From NCBI GenBank assembly GCA_049509915.1, contig JBEKZL010000112.1, forward strand, positions 1-22,432: a DNA stretch of 22,432 nucleotides, written 5' to 3'. The stretch comes from JBEKYD01 sp049509915 (GTDB lineage: Bacteria > Acidobacteriota > Terriglobia > Bryobacterales > Bryobacteraceae). Under the pieces are notes generated by a model. That model saw only the letters and a list, made by a program, of their open reading frames with translations. It was not told the origin of the DNA and searched no databases. Below are positions 14,509 to 22,432 of the stretch, one piece after another (within the stretch, counting starts at the first letter, position 1; every line of letters begins with the position of its first letter). Made by a program: the position numbers and the translations under genes.

Positions 14509-16209
14509 CTACGCCGTGGCTTGGCGCGCCACTTCCTCGAGGCCCCGCTCTTGAATCTCCTGCTCGCGCATCAGGAACTTCTGCACCTTCTTGCTCACCG
14601 TCATGGGGAAGTCATCCACGAAACGGATAAACTGAGGGATCTTGAAATACGCGATTCTGCCGCGGCAGAAATCGCGGATTTCCTCGGCAGTGGCCTCCTG
14701 GCCGTGGTGCAGCTTGATCCACGCCAGCACGGTCTCGCCCAGCTTGGCGTCCGGCAATCCCAACACGTACACGTCGGCGATTTTGGGATGAGTGTGGAGG
14801 AAGTCTTCCACTTCGCGCGGATAGATGTTTTCGCCGCCGCGAATGATGGTTTCCTTGGCGCGTCCCCTAAAGCTGAAGTAGCCGTCGGGCCGCATCGCCG
14901 CCAGGTCGCCGGTGTGCAGCCAGCCCTCGCTGTCGACGGCTTCGGCGGTGGCTTGCGGATCGGCGTCGTAGCCCTTCATGACGAGGTAGCCGCGAGTACA
15001 CAGCTCGCCCTGCTCTCCGATGGGCAGGCGGCGGTGGGTCTTGGGGTCGACAATCTGAATTTCGGTATTGGGCAGCGCGGTTCCCACGGTAGTGACCCGC
15101 AGCTCCAGCTGATCGTCGGCCCGCGACATGGTGATGCCAGGCGACGACTCCGTTTGCCCATACACAATGGTGATCTCCGGCATGTGCATGCGCTCCACCA
15201 CGCGCCGCATGATCTCGATGGGACAGGGCGAGCCGGCCATCACGCCGGTGCGCAGCGACGTCAAGTCGTAGCGGGCGAATTCGGGATGCTCCATCTCGGC
15301 GATATACATGGCCGGAACACCATAGAGCGCGGTGGCGCGCTCGCGGTGGACGGCCTCGAGTGTGGCCAGCGCGTCGAACTGGGCGCAGGGCAGAATCAGC
15401 GCGGCTCCCGATGTCACCGATACCATCGATCCGATCACCGACCCGAAACAATGGTACAGCGGCACCGGCGCGCAGATCCGGTCCTTCTCGGTCATCTTCA
15501 TCCCCCTGCCCATGCCCATGCCATTATTCAGCAGGTTGCGGTGCGTGAGCATGGCCCCTTTAGGGGAGCCGGTGGTGCCGGAGGTGTATTGGATGTTGAC
15601 CACGTCGTCCGGCTCGGCGGCGTTTTTGGGGAAATCGGCACCGCTGTCGATCATGGCTTGCCACGAACCCGTGCCCAGCCAGACGATGTGATCGAGGGGC
15701 AGCCGGTCGCCATTGCGGGACTCGGCCAGGATTTCACGGTAGTCGGCCCGCGAGTCCGTCTCCCGCAGGAACAGGGCGCGGATTCGCGACTTGGCCAGCA
15801 CGTAGCGCAGTTCGTGAGATCGGTAAGCGGGATTGACATTGACCAGGACGACACCCGTCCGCGGCGCGGCATATTGGAGAAGGACCCACTCGACGCAGTT
15901 GCTAGCCCAGATGCCGGCGCGGTCGCCCGGCCGCAGCCCCAGACCCGCGAGCCCGCGCGCCACGCGCGTCACTTCGCGGTCCAGTTCGCTCCAGCTGAGG
16001 CGTACTTGTTCATGACATACCACCAGTGCGTCACGATCGGGGAACTTCCCGGCAGTTTCGGCGAGAGCCTGGGAGAGCGTTAGGTTGAGGAGGGGCACAG
16101 CTGGCCCCCGCAGATAGCTGAGCACCGCGGCGTCAGTTTCCAGCTCGGCGATTTCCTGCACGACTCCCCAGTGTACTCGATGGCGTTCCGGTTGCCGACT
16201 AAGTTGCAT
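14509..16209 (-). CDS. AMP-binding acyl-CoA synthetase (FadD-like)
   Basis: The 566-residue adenylate-forming enzyme probably activates a fatty or related carboxylic acid to its CoA thioester via an acyl-AMP. Motifs in order: the phosphate loop YTSGTTGSPKGAM (208-220), VPLYHCFG, YGVPAMYIAEM, VYGQTESSPGITMS (A5), GWLHTGDLA (A7), GRAKETIIRGGENIYPREVE (A8) and FPMTVSKKVQKF (A10, about 534-545). In A10 the usual glycine before the catalytic lysine is replaced, giving Lys540-Lys541. Similarity to medium/long-chain ligases starts near SYLRGPAVPLL (about 31), so the first 25-30 residues may be an overlong start. It is monocistronic and divergent from the permease pair. Confidence 0.92.
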   Translation of the reverse strand: MQLSRQPERHRVHWGVVQEIAELETDAAVLSYLRGPAVPLLNLTLSQALAETAGKFPDRDALVVCHEQVRLSWSELDREVTRVARGLAGLGLRPGDRAGIWASNCVEWVLLQYAAPRTGVVLVNVNPAYRSHELRYVLAKSRIRALFLRETDSRADYREILAESRNGDRLPLDHIVWLGTGSWQAMIDSGADFPKNAAEPDDVVNIQYTSGTTGSPKGAMLTHRNLLNNGMGMGRGMKMTEKDRICAPVPLYHCFGSVIGSMVSVTSGAALILPCAQFDALATLEAVHRERATALYGVPAMYIAEMEHPEFARYDLTSLRTGVMAGSPCPIEIMRRVVERMHMPEITIVYGQTESSPGITMSRADDQLELRVTTVGTALPNTEIQIVDPKTHRRLPIGEQGELCTRGYLVMKGYDADPQATAEAVDSEGWLHTGDLAAMRPDGYFSFRGRAKETIIRGGENIYPREVEDFLHTHPKIADVYVLGLPDAKLGETVLAWIKLHHGQEATAEEIRDFCRGRIAYFKIPQFIRFVDDFPMTVSKKVQKFLMREQEIQERGLEEVARQATA

Positions 16210-16286
16210 TTATGGGAGCATAAGCCCGAGCGTGGTCCGACACCGGGTTAGACTAACCGGGAAAGCCACTTTAGGTATAGATACCC

Positions 16287-17519
16287 ATGGTCGGCGCGGG
16301 AGACAATCTGCGGTTGGCGGTCGAGGCCGTCAGGGCGCACAAGCTGCGGGCGGTATTGACGATGCTTGGCCTGACCATGGGCGTGGCCACGCTGATCACG
16401 GTGATGACGCTGGTGCAGGGGGCGAATCTCTATGTGGAACAGAAGATCGCCAACCTGGGGACAAACGTATTCCGCGTGGCCAAAACCCCGTTCGCCGTGG
16501 TGGACTTCACCGTGGTCGTGAAGTCGCTCAAGAACAAGAATATCGATATCGCCGATTACCGCGCCGTCGCCGAACTGTGCAAGGCGTGCGAAGCGGTGGG
16601 CGCATCCGCCAACGATACTCTCTCGCTGCAGTACAAGAACAAACAGACCGACGACACCGCCATCATCGGCTACACGCCCAACATGATCGATATCGACACG
16701 CGTACGCTGGACCTGGGGCGTTATTTCACGCCCGGCGAAGACCGGCACGCGGCCTATGTGTGCCTCATCGGCGCCTCGCTGGTCGATCAGTTCTTTCCCC
16801 ACGACAATCCGATCGGCCGCAGCATCCGTACCGGGAGCCTGGAATTCACGGTCATCGGCACATTTCAGAAGCTGGGCTCGGTGCTGGGCCAGGACCAGGA
16901 CAATTTCGTCATTATTCCGATGACGACCTACCTGAAGGTGCGGGGCTCGCGAACCAGCCTGACGCTCGAAGTCAAAGCTTCGGGCGGCGAAAAAAATTTC
17001 AATGCCGCCCAGGACGAGGCGCGCGTGATTCTGCGGGCACGCCGTCACGACCCGCCCGGCAAGGATGACAGTTTCTTTATCGGCACGTCGCAGAGCTACA
17101 TCGCACTGTGGCAGAGCATCAGCGGCTCGTTCTTCGCGGTATTCGTGATGGTGAGCTCGATTTCGGCGGTGGTGGGCGGAATTGTCATCATGAACGTGAT
17201 GTTGGTCAGCGTCACCCAGCGGACGCGCGAGATCGGCATACGCCGTGCCATGGGCGCCACCAAGTCCGACATCCTGCACCAGTTTCTGGCGGAGAGCCTG
17301 CTGCAATGCCTGATTGGAGGGGCGATCGGCATCGCCATCGGCTTCGTCTGCGCTCTGGCGCTGCGGACTTTGACCTCATTTCCGGCCTCGGTGAAAACCT
17401 GGGTCGCGGTGCTCGGCCTCATCATCAGCTCCACCATCGGGTTGTTCTTCGGCATCTATCCGGCGCGGAAAGCTGCTGGTCTCGATCCGGTGACCGCGCT
17501 GCGAACGGAGACGGGATGA
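16287..17519 (+). CDS. MacB-like ABC transporter permease (first of pair)
   Basis: The 410-residue inner-membrane protein has a short cytoplasmic N-terminus (VEAVRAHKLRAVLTMLGL), a membrane segment at about 22-45, a MacB-like periplasmic core (about 46-270) and an FtsX domain with three membrane segments from about 277 on, including SVTQRTREIGIRRAMGATKSD and the terminal SSTIGLFFGIYPARKAAGLDPVTALR. The family exports macrolides, peptides, lipoproteins or siderophores with a separate or fused ATPase. No ATPase or membrane-fusion protein gene is present nearby. It overlaps the next permease by 4 nt (ATGA), so the two are probably made together as a heterodimer. There is no Shine-Dalgarno; a palindrome GGTATAGATACC (16274-16285) directly precedes the start. 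Confidence 0.92.
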   Translation: MVGAGDNLRLAVEAVRAHKLRAVLTMLGLTMGVATLITVMTLVQGANLYVEQKIANLGTNVFRVAKTPFAVVDFTVVVKSLKNKNIDIADYRAVAELCKACEAVGASANDTLSLQYKNKQTDDTAIIGYTPNMIDIDTRTLDLGRYFTPGEDRHAAYVCLIGASLVDQFFPHDNPIGRSIRTGSLEFTVIGTFQKLGSVLGQDQDNFVIIPMTTYLKVRGSRTSLTLEVKASGGEKNFNAAQDEARVILRARRHDPPGKDDSFFIGTSQSYIALWQSISGSFFAVFVMVSSISAVVGGIVIMNVMLVSVTQRTREIGIRRAMGATKSDILHQFLAESLLQCLIGGAIGIAIGFVCALALRTLTSFPASVKTWVAVLGLIISSTIGLFFGIYPARKAAGLDPVTALRTETG

Positions 17520-18772
17520 CGCGGCAGGAAGTATTCGAGAACCTGTCGGTGGCGCTCGATACGCTGCGTTCGCGCAAGGTGCGCTCCGGCCTGACCATCC
17601 TCGGCATCGTGATCGGAGTGACGACCGTGATCGCGGTCGCTTCCATCGTCGACGGGCTGAATGGCGAGATCAAGGACCGGGTGTCGCGCCTGGGTTCGAA
17701 TACGCTCTTCATCACCCGCATCCCCGCCATGCAGAATACCCAGCGGCTGCCGGCAAAGATCCGCATCAGAAAATATCTGGAAGAGGAGGATGCGGCGTTT
17801 ATCGAAGCGTCCAGTCCGGCGGTTTCGTACGCGACGGTGTTCGCCAATCGGATCAACCTCAACGATATGACGGATGAGCTGCGATACGGCGACGCCCACG
17901 TCGAGCGTTTCTTCCTGCGCGGCGTGCAGCCGCACTATATCGACACCTTCCCCCTGTTCGCCATGGCCGAAGGACGGTTCATTTCGCCTTTCGACGAGGA
18001 GCACGCGCGCAACGTGGTGGTAATCGGGCGCTCCATCGCCGATTCGCTTTTTCCCTCGCTCGATCCGCTGGGCAAATCGGTGCGGCTGAACGGACGGCTG
18101 TATGAAGTGGCGGGCGTGTTCCAACCCGACCAGGGGCTGTTTTCGGCCTTCGGGGTGGACCAATTCGCCTGCATCCCGATGAGCAATTTCCGCAAGAACT
18201 TCCCGGATGTGAAGGAGCGCTTCATCGCGGTGGCCGGCAGGGACGGTTTTTCGCTCGATACGGTGAGGGGGCAGGTGGAAGAAGCCCTGCGGCGAAAACG
18301 CCACGTGCCGCATCGCGCCGACAACGACTTCGAGATCACTACGCCGGACTTCCTCAGCTCCTTGTGGGACCAGCTTACCGGCGCCATGGTTCTGCTCACC
18401 GGCATCATTAGCGGCGTGGGCCTGCTGGTGGGCGGCATCGGGGTGATGAACATCATGTTGATCTCGGTTACCGAGCGCACCGGCGAGATCGGTGTCCGCA
18501 AAGCCGTGGGCGCCCGCAAGGCCGATATCCGGGTGCAATTCCTGCTGGAAGCGATTACGCTATCGTGCATCGGCGGGGTGATCGGGATCTTGTGCGGCGC
18601 GTTGATCGCCTTCGCCGTAAGAACGGCGCTGCCCGCGATTCCGGCGTTCGTGTCGCCGCTGTGGGTGGCGCTGGGCTTTTCGATTTCGGTCGGCGTGGGG
18701 TTGTTCTTCGGATACTACCCGGCCAACAGGGCCGCGAATCTGGATCCGATCGTGTGTTTGCGGTATGAGTGA
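17516..18772 (+). CDS. MacB-like ABC transporter permease (second of pair)
   Basis: This 418-residue paralogue of the preceding gene shares its architecture: SRKVRSGLTILGIVIGVTTVIAV membrane segment at about 20-42, a MacB-like periplasmic core (about 45-280), and an FtsX domain (about 282-418) containing GGIGVMNIMLISVTERTGEIGVRKAVGARKAD and GVGLFFGYYPANRAANLDPI. The ATG at 17516 overlaps the upstream stop as ATGA and has GGAG 5 nt before it, although the frame itself is open to 17108. The two genes likely form the heteromeric membrane part of an efflux or envelope-maintenance ABC system. It converges with the DUF4139 gene, the two stops being 12 nt apart. Confidence 0.92.
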   Translation: MTRQEVFENLSVALDTLRSRKVRSGLTILGIVIGVTTVIAVASIVDGLNGEIKDRVSRLGSNTLFITRIPAMQNTQRLPAKIRIRKYLEEEDAAFIEASSPAVSYATVFANRINLNDMTDELRYGDAHVERFFLRGVQPHYIDTFPLFAMAEGRFISPFDEEHARNVVVIGRSIADSLFPSLDPLGKSVRLNGRLYEVAGVFQPDQGLFSAFGVDQFACIPMSNFRKNFPDVKERFIAVAGRDGFSLDTVRGQVEEALRRKRHVPHRADNDFEITTPDFLSSLWDQLTGAMVLLTGIISGVGLLVGGIGVMNIMLISVTERTGEIGVRKAVGARKADIRVQFLLEAITLSCIGGVIGILCGALIAFAVRTALPAIPAFVSPLWVALGFSISVGVGLFFGYYPANRAANLDPIVCLRYE

Positions 18773-18784
18773 ATCCGGGCGCCC

Positions 18785-20851
18785 TCAGAACGAGAGCGCC
18801 TCGATCATCTTGCTTAGTTCGCTTTCGAGCGTGGATTTCTTCCCCTGCAGTTCCGCCTGGCGGTCGCGCAGCGCGGCCAGCCGTTGCTCGGCCGCATCGA
18901 GCTGCCGCGCGTAATTCTGCACCAGTTGCTGCTGCCCGGTGACGCTGTTCAGGCTGCCGATGTTCTGCCGGATGCGGGTTTCGTCAGCGGTCAGGGCCTG
19001 CGTCTTGTCGGTGGCGTCCCGCAAGTCCTGCTCGGTTTCCGCGATGCGTGCCTTGTGATCGGAGATCTGCTGAAGCTGTTTGCGCCCGGCGACGCTCAAC
19101 TCTTTGCCGCCGATGTAGTTCACCAAAACGTCGGGCGTGAGGTTGGACACCCAAAATGTCTGCGAATAAACGCGTTCTTCCGATACCGGGAACTTCTCGG
19201 TCGCGCCGGCCGCTAACTTGACCTCGAATCGGTAGGACGTGGCGGTCTTCGCAATGGGTTTTTGATTCAGCAGTACGTAATCCTGGCGCAGGGGATGCTC
19301 GATGATGAGCGTCTTGTCCTTCTGGTCCACGTTGCGCGCGGTGTAGGTGCGGGTCTCCTCGGCCGCTACCTTGGTGACGAGCGTGCCCCGATTGGCGTGA
19401 ATCTCGCGCACCACCGTGGCGCTGGTATCGAAGGCTTCCGTGATGCGCGTGCCAAGGTCGACGGCATAGCTAATCAGCCGCTTGTCGCCGCTCTTGAGCG
19501 TTTCCATCAGCGCTTCGCCGCCATAGGCTCCGCCGTCGTACACCGTGATGGGCCCGCCATCGAGAGTCTTGCCCGTGGAATTGTTCAATTCGGCGGCGTT
19601 GGCCGGGTGTATCGAGCCGCTGCCCGACGAGTAGATCAGCAGCTTGCGGGCTTCGATTTTCTGCTGCAGGAATGGCAGCATGGCGGACTCATCCTTGCGA
19701 ATGGTGACCGGCTCGGCGATGCGGTACTCGAACAGATCGCCCAACTCCTGAGCCGAGGCTGTGGCCTCCAAGGAACTTGCAGTACCTCCAATGGCTCCGC
19801 CGTGAGGCGCCCCCGGTGCCGGCGCTGGCATCGACTGCATCTGCGATTGGTACATCCGCGGCGCCATCGCCGCCGGCGGTGGCGGTGGAGGCGCCATGAC
19901 GGCGGTCTTCTTATTCATTTCGAGATCGAATTCCGCCGCATGTATCATCGGCTGCGCCGCCTGGTCGTCCGGCAACTCGGCCGTTGGCCGCTGTACGTAT
20001 CGTGGCGCGTAAAGCTGGCTCACGAAAGAAATCGGACGGCCGGAAACCAGCGAAAGTTGCACGCCGGTCCAATCGTCCCCGGTGGTATTGTCCACCATGG
20101 CCCAACCCTCCAAAGTGGGCGCGCCGGTCTCTGGGAAGATCAGCCGGTAGCTCGACTTCCACACCGCCGCCGGGATGATGTAGCTAGCGGATATTTGGCG
20201 CACTCCGGCGCCGGCCGCATCGATGTAGACACTGCGTTTGTCGCTCGACTGCGCGGCGGCCATTGCCGCCAGGTACTCCTTGAACTGCGCTTGCAACTTC
20301 GGATCGATGAAGCGGACCATGGTGGCCGCGCTCAAATCCACGTTGCGCAGCTCCCCCTTGCCGGTCAGCAGGGTGAGCTGTTCGCGCTCCGGCTGCTTAT
20401 CGGTACCCGCGATCAGCCTCCCGTTGACTAACTGGCCGGCCGTCAAATCGTTGCCGAACTGCAACTCGATTTGCGCACCCTTAAGCTGATCGAATATCCC
20501 GCTCAGGGGCTGCGCGGAGCCAATACGAAACGGGAAATCTTCGAGCTTGTGGCTGAGAGGGTCGGCCGAGTCGTAGCGCAGCCCCGAGATTCTCCCGCCA
20601 CCGGCCTCCAAGATGGTAAGCGACTTCAATACGTCGTTCATCTCTGCCGCACGAAAGTCCAGGCGCGCGGCCTCGCCCGCCGCTAGTTTCCCGCTCCGCT
20701 CGAAGAATCCCACCCCATGCTTGTAAAGCACCACATGCCGGACCGGCAGTTCGCCAGGCTGCGCCAGAGCGCCAGCCAGGGACAAGGAAGCCAACGTGTA
20801 GTTCTTAAGGAGCCAACCAAGCCGGGCAATTCGAAACATTCTCGTATGCAT
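18785..20851 (-). CDS. Secreted DUF4139-domain protein with C-terminal coiled coil
   Basis: The 688-residue protein has an N-terminal signal sequence (about 1-31, cleavage near GALAQ), then a beta-rich N-terminal region beginning VVLYKHGVGFFERSG (40-54), typical of DUF4139 proteins. A low-complexity Pro/Met linker with six consecutive prolines lies at about 318-347. The DUF4139 core follows (about 375-590: RIAEPVTIRKDESAMLPFL, KLLIYSSGSGS, LIEHPLRQDYVLL). Unlike many relatives, in which a coiled coil sits in the N-terminal half, the strongest heptad-like segment here is C-terminal (about 590-685, rich in Glu, Gln, Arg and Leu). Function is unknown; it probably acts in the periplasm or outer surface. 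The start may be ATG 20851 or 20839. Confidence 0.88.
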   Translation of the reverse strand: MHTRMFRIARLGWLLKNYTLASLSLAGALAQPGELPVRHVVLYKHGVGFFERSGKLAAGEAARLDFRAAEMNDVLKSLTILEAGGGRISGLRYDSADPLSHKLEDFPFRIGSAQPLSGIFDQLKGAQIELQFGNDLTAGQLVNGRLIAGTDKQPEREQLTLLTGKGELRNVDLSAATMVRFIDPKLQAQFKEYLAAMAAAQSSDKRSVYIDAAGAGVRQISASYIIPAAVWKSSYRLIFPETGAPTLEGWAMVDNTTGDDWTGVQLSLVSGRPISFVSQLYAPRYVQRPTAELPDDQAAQPMIHAAEFDLEMNKKTAVMAPPPPPPAAMAPRMYQSQMQSMPAPAPGAPHGGAIGGTASSLEATASAQELGDLFEYRIAEPVTIRKDESAMLPFLQQKIEARKLLIYSSGSGSIHPANAAELNNSTGKTLDGGPITVYDGGAYGGEALMETLKSGDKRLISYAVDLGTRITEAFDTSATVVREIHANRGTLVTKVAAEETRTYTARNVDQKDKTLIIEHPLRQDYVLLNQKPIAKTATSYRFEVKLAAGATEKFPVSEERVYSQTFWVSNLTPDVLVNYIGGKELSVAGRKQLQQISDHKARIAETEQDLRDATDKTQALTADETRIRQNIGSLNSVTGQQQLVQNYARQLDAAEQRLAALRDRQAELQGKKSTLESELSKMIEALSF

Positions 20852-20924
20852 GTCAGCTCTCAGTTTACAGGTGGCGAGACAGCAGCGAATGTGAGAAGAA
20901 ACGACCTGATGTGATCCTCACAGA

Positions 20925-21329
20925 CTACCGTAGCGCCTTTCGGATATCCTTCAGCAGGAGCATCAACTGAAACGGGTCAATTGGAGAGCGGTCGAAATTG
21001 AAATGCTCGCAAAAGCGCCGGGCCTGGTCGTCGATCGCGTGGACTATGACCGCCCGGACCGCAATGATGTCCGCCGCTCCTTCAATCCGCTTCAGTGCGT
21101 CGAACAGGAGAGCCTTTTCCAGCCCTTTTCCTTTTTCCGTGACGTCCGCCGCTAAACGAGCGAGTAGAACGACCCCGACCCGGTGGTTCGCGAGCCCTTT
21201 CGCAATTCGGTTGCGCGTGTCACGCGTTTGGAGCCGCTTGCCGGGCCTGCTAAATCTGCAGATCTGGTAAGCACCGTCGGCCCGTCTGCCGTCGCCGATG
21301 TACTCGCACACGCGATATGATGCCAACAT
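20925..21329 (-). pseudogene. Degraded GNAT acetyltransferase toxin (TacT-like) remnant
   Basis: Family similarity is limited to about 20925-21205, where the frame encodes VGVVLLARLAADV, GLEKALLFDALKR, AVIVHAIDDQARRF and DPFQLMLLLKDI. This corresponds to the C-terminal two-thirds of GNAT toxins of the TacT/AtaT group, which acetylate aminoacyl-tRNA. The N-terminal strands and their F-x-C region are missing, and sequence upstream in this frame is not protein-like. The catalytic tyrosine expected in the A-x-x-F-Y-E-x-F-G-F motif is Cys here (FCEHFNF), and the acetyl-CoA loop (EKGKGLE) is altered. No RHH (DUF1778) antitoxin is seen. The Gfo/Idh gene starts on the opposite strand at 21334, where the toxin N-terminus would have been. 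Confidence 0.7.
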
Positions 21330-21333
21330 CGCC

Positions 21334-22432
21334 ATGACTCGCCAATTGTCGTTCGCACTCGCCGCTGCCATGATCACCTCTGCCAGCGCGCAGCCGCCCG
21401 AGGTGAAGCCGCTGCGCGTCGCCATTGCCGGGCTGAACCACGGCCACGTTACCGGCTTTCTACGCAGCGCCGAGCGCCGCGCGGCGGATATTGTCATCGT
21501 CGCGGTTTGGGATCCCGAACCTGCGCTGCTGGCCAAATACGCCAAGTCTAACCATTTCGCTGAAAGCCAGGTCTACACCGATCTCGACAAGATGCTCGAC
21601 ACGTTGAAGCCCGAAGCCGTCGCTACCTTTACCGATACGTACGCGCATGCCAGGGTGGTAGAGGCGTGCGCCTCGCGCCACATCCCCGTGATGATGGAAA
21701 AACCGCTGGCCGTGGATATGAAGCAGGCGCGCGCCATCCAGCAGGCGTCCCAGCGCTCGGGCACGCCCGTCATCGTCAATTACGAGACCACTTGGTACCG
21801 CAGCCACGGCGAGATTTGGACTCTGCTGCACGACCAGAAAGCCGCCGGCGACATCCGCAGAATGGTGGCGATGGATGGCCACCAGGGCCCCCACGAGATC
21901 CACGTGCAGCCGGAGTTTTTCGCCTGGCTGAGCGACCCGGTCAAGAACGGCGCCGGCGCCCTCTTCGATTTCGGCTGCTACGGCGCCAACCTGATGACGT
22001 GGATGATGGACAATCGGCGGCCGCTGAAGGTGACGGCGCTGACTCAGACCGACAAGCCCGACATCTACGCGCACGTCGACGATGAAGCCACCGTGCTGCT
22101 CGAATACCCCAAAGCGCAGGGCGTCATTGAAGCGTCATGGAATTGGCCGGTGAGCCGCAAGGATTTCGAAGTCTACGGCGCCACCGGCTACGCCATCGCT
22201 ACCGGCGGCGACAATCTGCGCTTGCGCCTGCCGGGTACGCAGGCCGAGGAGACCCGCACCCCGCCCGCGCTCCAGCCTCAGGAAGCCGATTCCATCTCGT
22301 ACCTGATCGCCGTAGCGCGAGGACAGTTGAAACCGGCCGGCCTGTCGTCGCTCGAGAACAACATGATCGTCATCGAGATCCTCGACGCCGCGCGCGAATC
22401 GGCGCGCACGGGGCGGACGATTACACTGGAGC
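21334..22432 (+). CDS. Gfo/Idh/MocA-like oxidoreductase with Sec signal peptide (3' end cut)
   Basis: The gene runs off the window with 366 codons visible and no stop. Residues 1-19 form a signal peptide (MTRQLSFALAAAMITSASAQ, no twin arginine). The Rossmann part starts at LRVAIAGLNHGHVTGFL (27-43), in which the usual G-x-G-x-x-G/A is replaced by G-L-N-H-G-H. The EKPLAVDM motif (122-129) holds the conserved Glu-Lys-Pro of the family. The C-terminal catalytic/substrate domain begins near 145 and contains GALFDFGCYGANLMTW (208-223). The visible end, ARESARTGRTITL, is close to the usual terminus, so only a few residues are missing. The substrate is probably a sugar derivative, as inference. Confidence 0.9.
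   Translation, partial: MTRQLSFALAAAMITSASAQPPEVKPLRVAIAGLNHGHVTGFLRSAERRAADIVIVAVWDPEPALLAKYAKSNHFAESQVYTDLDKMLDTLKPEAVATFTDTYAHARVVEACASRHIPVMMEKPLAVDMKQARAIQQASQRSGTPVIVNYETTWYRSHGEIWTLLHDQKAAGDIRRMVAMDGHQGPHEIHVQPEFFAWLSDPVKNGAGALFDFGCYGANLMTWMMDNRRPLKVTALTQTDKPDIYAHVDDEATVLLEYPKAQGVIEASWNWPVSRKDFEVYGATGYAIATGGDNLRLRLPGTQAEETRTPPALQPQEADSISYLIAVARGQLKPAGLSSLENNMIVIEILDAARESARTGRTITLE

Noticed and set aside
14446..16083. 545-codon plus-strand ORF
   Set aside because: It lies opposite the acyl-CoA synthetase, has His/Gly/Arg-rich non-protein-like sequence and no recognisable motif.
16246..16258. Palindrome GGTTAGACTAACC between the acyl-CoA synthetase and permease genes
   Set aside because: The arms are only 5 bp and no promoter could be aligned with it; chance is likely.
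16248..18538. Minus-strand ORFs of 352 and 360 codons
   Set aside because: They lie opposite the two permease genes, are His/Asp/Arg-rich and show no domain.
1..22432. CRISPR array, rRNA, tRNA or transposase
   Set aside because: No regularly spaced direct repeats, no recognisable RNA gene and no transposase or integrase frame were seen on either strand.

Overview
The window is about 22.4 kb of GC-rich bacterial chromosome and most resembles an acidobacterium of the Solibacter/Bryobacter type. The main pointers are a PadR regulator joined to a duplicated orphan permease (the ADOP family expanded in Acidobacteria), a secreted SBBP-repeat protein with a TIGR03437-like 'Solibacter' C-terminal domain, and many predicted secreted proteins with short Sec signal peptides. 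The taxonomic call is an inference from gene families; no rRNA or tRNA gene was seen.

Layout: (1) 1-2083: a pair of palindromic REP-like elements, then a secreted esterase fused to a beta-propeller. (2) 2187-5254: a PadR-type repressor gene with a readable promoter/operator, followed at once by an 889-residue ADOP permease. (3) 5334-5996: an unrecognised cytosolic protein. (4) 6064-9131, minus strand: a pyrimidine operon, pyrR-pyrB-pyrC, tightly packed and followed by a small UPF0175 antitoxin-like gene. (5) 9200-9822, minus strand: a toxin-antitoxin pair of HigB/Gp49-like type, overlapping by 13 nt, whose toxin N-terminus looks frameshifted. (6) 9989-11167, minus: a second secreted alpha/beta-hydrolase esterase. 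(7) 11244-12147, minus: a RES-Xre toxin-antitoxin operon with a nested dyad operator at its start, divergent from (8) 12202-14403, the SBBP/TIGR03437 secreted protein. (9) 14409-14486: a long imperfect inverted repeat between convergent genes. (10) 14509-16209, minus: an acyl-CoA synthetase. (11) 16287-18772: two translationally coupled MacB-like permeases with no ATPase nearby. (12) 18785-20851, minus: a secreted DUF4139 protein with a C-terminal coiled coil. (13) 20925 to about 21329, minus: a decayed GNAT (TacT-like) toxin remnant. (14) 21334 to the end: a Gfo/Idh/MocA-like oxidoreductase with a Sec-type signal peptide, cut by the window edge.

Housekeeping content is the pyr operon and the acyl-CoA synthetase. 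The rest is accessory and typical of acidobacterial genomes: exported enzymes, orphan permeases and several toxin-antitoxin modules in different states (RES-Xre apparently intact, HigB-like possibly damaged, UPF0175 solitary, GNAT degraded). I saw no CRISPR array, transposase, integrase, prophage gene or evident new multi-gene system. The strongest unexplained signals are regulatory: the promoter/operator upstream of padR and the symmetric 40-bp dyad upstream of the Xre antitoxin.
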